Assembly (NCBI GenBank): GCA_900556615.1
Contig: USPP01000092.1
Location: forward strand, 1-6,506
Source of the DNA: an uncultured Eubacteriales bacterium
GTDB taxonomy: Bacteria > Bacillota > Clostridia > Oscillospirales > CAG-272
DNA length: 6,506 nt
Direction: 5' to 3'
The notes below the pieces were generated by a model that was not told where the DNA came from, did no database searches, and saw only the letters and a program-made list of their open reading frames with translations. A program made the position numbers and the translations under genes. Positions within the stretch are counted from its first letter, which is position 1. Each line of letters begins with the position of its first letter. Below are positions 5,471 to 6,506 of the stretch, piece by piece.

Positions 5471-6506
5471 ATGGGAAAACTATTCGGAACCGATGGAATA
5501 AGAGGAATCGCAGGAGAGGAGCTTACTGCGGAGCTTGCCTTCAGGCTTGGACTCGCGGTTTCAAAGGTGCTGACCGGGCAGGAAAATAAAAAAACAAGAG
5601 TCATAATCGGTAAGGATACCCGTCTTTCGGGAGATATGTTCGAAGCCGCTATAACTGCGGGGCTTTGCGCTATGGGGAGCGATGTTTATCTGGTTGGCGT
5701 CGTTCCGACGCCGGCGGTTGCTTTTCTCGTAAGAGAGATCGAGGCAGATGCCGGCATTATGATATCAGCTTCACATAATCCGAGCGAATATAACGGAATC
5801 AAGGTCTTCGGTGCGGAGGGATATAAGCTGTCTGACGCTCTTGAGGAAAAAGTGGAAGAGCTTATTCTCTCTCAGAACGAGCCGAATCTTTGCAGATGCG
5901 GCTCAATCGGCAGAGTAATCACCGGAAGCAATCTTCTTGAAAAATATGAACGGCATCTTATTTCTGTTCTTGAAAATACAAAGGACGTACCGAAGCGAAG
6001 AATTCTTTTTGATTTATCGAACGGATCGGCAAGCTCGACCGCCAAATACGTCTTTTCTTCGGAGCATACCGGCGGATATGAATGCGATTTTATCGCCTAT
6101 GATCCGGACGGAATTAATATCAACAGAAACTGCGGTTCTACTCAGATGAACGCGCTTTGCAGATATGTTGTTGACGGCGGCTATGATATCGGTATCGCGT
6201 TCGACGGAGATGCCGACCGGTGTCTGATGTGTGATGAGAACGGAAAAATTATTGACGGCGATATGATTATCTCCGCTTTTGCGGTGGATATGAAGAAAAA
6301 AGGAAAGCTTGATGGAAATACTGCCGTCGTCACAAAGCTTACCAATCTCGGATTTCACCAGCTTATGAAAAAAGAAAGGATTCAAGTGACATCGACCGAT
6401 GTGGGGGACAGATATGTGCTTGAAGAGATGCTGAGAAGCGGAGCTGTCATCGGCGGGGAACAGTCGGGACATATTATCCTCCGCAGGTTCGCAACAACCG
6501 GAGACG
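5471..6506 (+). CDS. glmM: Phosphoglucosamine mutase GlmM (3' end outside window)
   Basis: GlmM converts glucosamine-6-phosphate to glucosamine-1-phosphate in the cytoplasm, the step that feeds UDP-GlcNAc, peptidoglycan and teichoic acid synthesis. The frame is open from ATG 5471 to the last base, 345 codons of an expected 445-450. It begins MGKLFGTDGIRG, the family N-terminal phosphate/substrate block. It has the phosphoserine active site ISASHNP with Ser101, the Mg-binding loop FDGDADR (Asp245, Asp247, Asp249) and the sugar-recognition loop GGEQSGH (328-334). The C-terminal phosphate-binding domain is beyond the window. FGTDGIRG, SASHNP and GEQSGH together favour GlmM over the related phosphomannomutase and phosphoglucomutase enzymes. 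GGAAGGG (5458-5464) lies 6 nt before the ATG, and the gene follows ruvB by 21 nt with no terminator, so it probably shares the ruv transcript. Confidence 0.96.
   Translation, partial: MGKLFGTDGIRGIAGEELTAELAFRLGLAVSKVLTGQENKKTRVIIGKDTRLSGDMFEAAITAGLCAMGSDVYLVGVVPTPAVAFLVREIEADAGIMISASHNPSEYNGIKVFGAEGYKLSDALEEKVEELILSQNEPNLCRCGSIGRVITGSNLLEKYERHLISVLENTKDVPKRRILFDLSNGSASSTAKYVFSSEHTGGYECDFIAYDPDGININRNCGSTQMNALCRYVVDGGYDIGIAFDGDADRCLMCDENGKIIDGDMIISAFAVDMKKKGKLDGNTAVVTKLTNLGFHQLMKKERIQVTSTDVGDRYVLEEMLRSGAVIGGEQSGHIILRRFATTGD

Noticed and set aside
6014..6472. 152-codon minus-strand open frame at the right end
   Set aside because: Antisense shadow of glmM, whose frame is intact and carries all expected motifs through this stretch; the plus-strand frame at 5937-6149 is likewise a shadow.
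1..6506. Mobile element, CRISPR array, RNA gene or defence system
   Set aside because: No repeat-spacer pattern, transposase, integrase, tRNA-like fold or defence-type domain was seen on either strand.

Overview
This window looks like ordinary chromosomal DNA from a low-to-moderate GC Bacillota, most likely class Clostridia. The reasons are strong AGGAGG-type ribosome binding sites, near-consensus sigma-A promoters, a ruvC-ruvA-ruvB cluster, a clostridial-style RuvB N-terminus, and a YfhO-family membrane protein next to a CmpB-type (Pfam PF06541-like) membrane protein. The assignment rests on protein sequence style and gene order only, so genus is not claimed.

Layout: two divergent transcription units leave one AT-rich intergenic region (2922-3228). 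To the left, on the minus strand, a long YfhO-family polytopic membrane protein (2921 to 246) is followed after 50 nt by the start of a small membrane protein of the putative ABC-transporter permease (CmpB-like) family, which runs off the window at base 1. To the right, on the plus strand, ruvC (3229-3729), ruvA (3739-4344), ruvB (4376-5449) and glmM (5471 to the window end) are packed with gaps of 9, 31 and 21 nt, no visible terminator, and a Shine-Dalgarno before each gene. They read as one operon. RuvA and RuvB form the branch-migration motor and RuvC the endonuclease that resolves Holliday junctions. GlmM makes glucosamine-1-phosphate for UDP-GlcNAc and so for the cell wall. YfhO-family proteins are linked in Bacillus to glycosylation of cell-surface polymers, so cell-envelope functions lie on both sides of the recombination genes.

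The intergenic region has two back-to-back promoters, each with an extended -10 (TGnTATAAT) and a 17-nt spacer. It also holds a perfect 14-bp element, AAAAAATGTTTACA, once upstream of each gene in the same orientation relative to that gene, 95 bp apart. This is the most intriguing non-coding signal here. A second is an 11-bp perfect inverted repeat that places the ribosome binding site of the CmpB-like gene in a loop and its start codon in a stem, just after the yfhO stop codon, which suggests translational coupling. I see no mobile element, CRISPR array, tRNA, rRNA or new multi-gene system. The protein-coding content is recognisable housekeeping and envelope biology.
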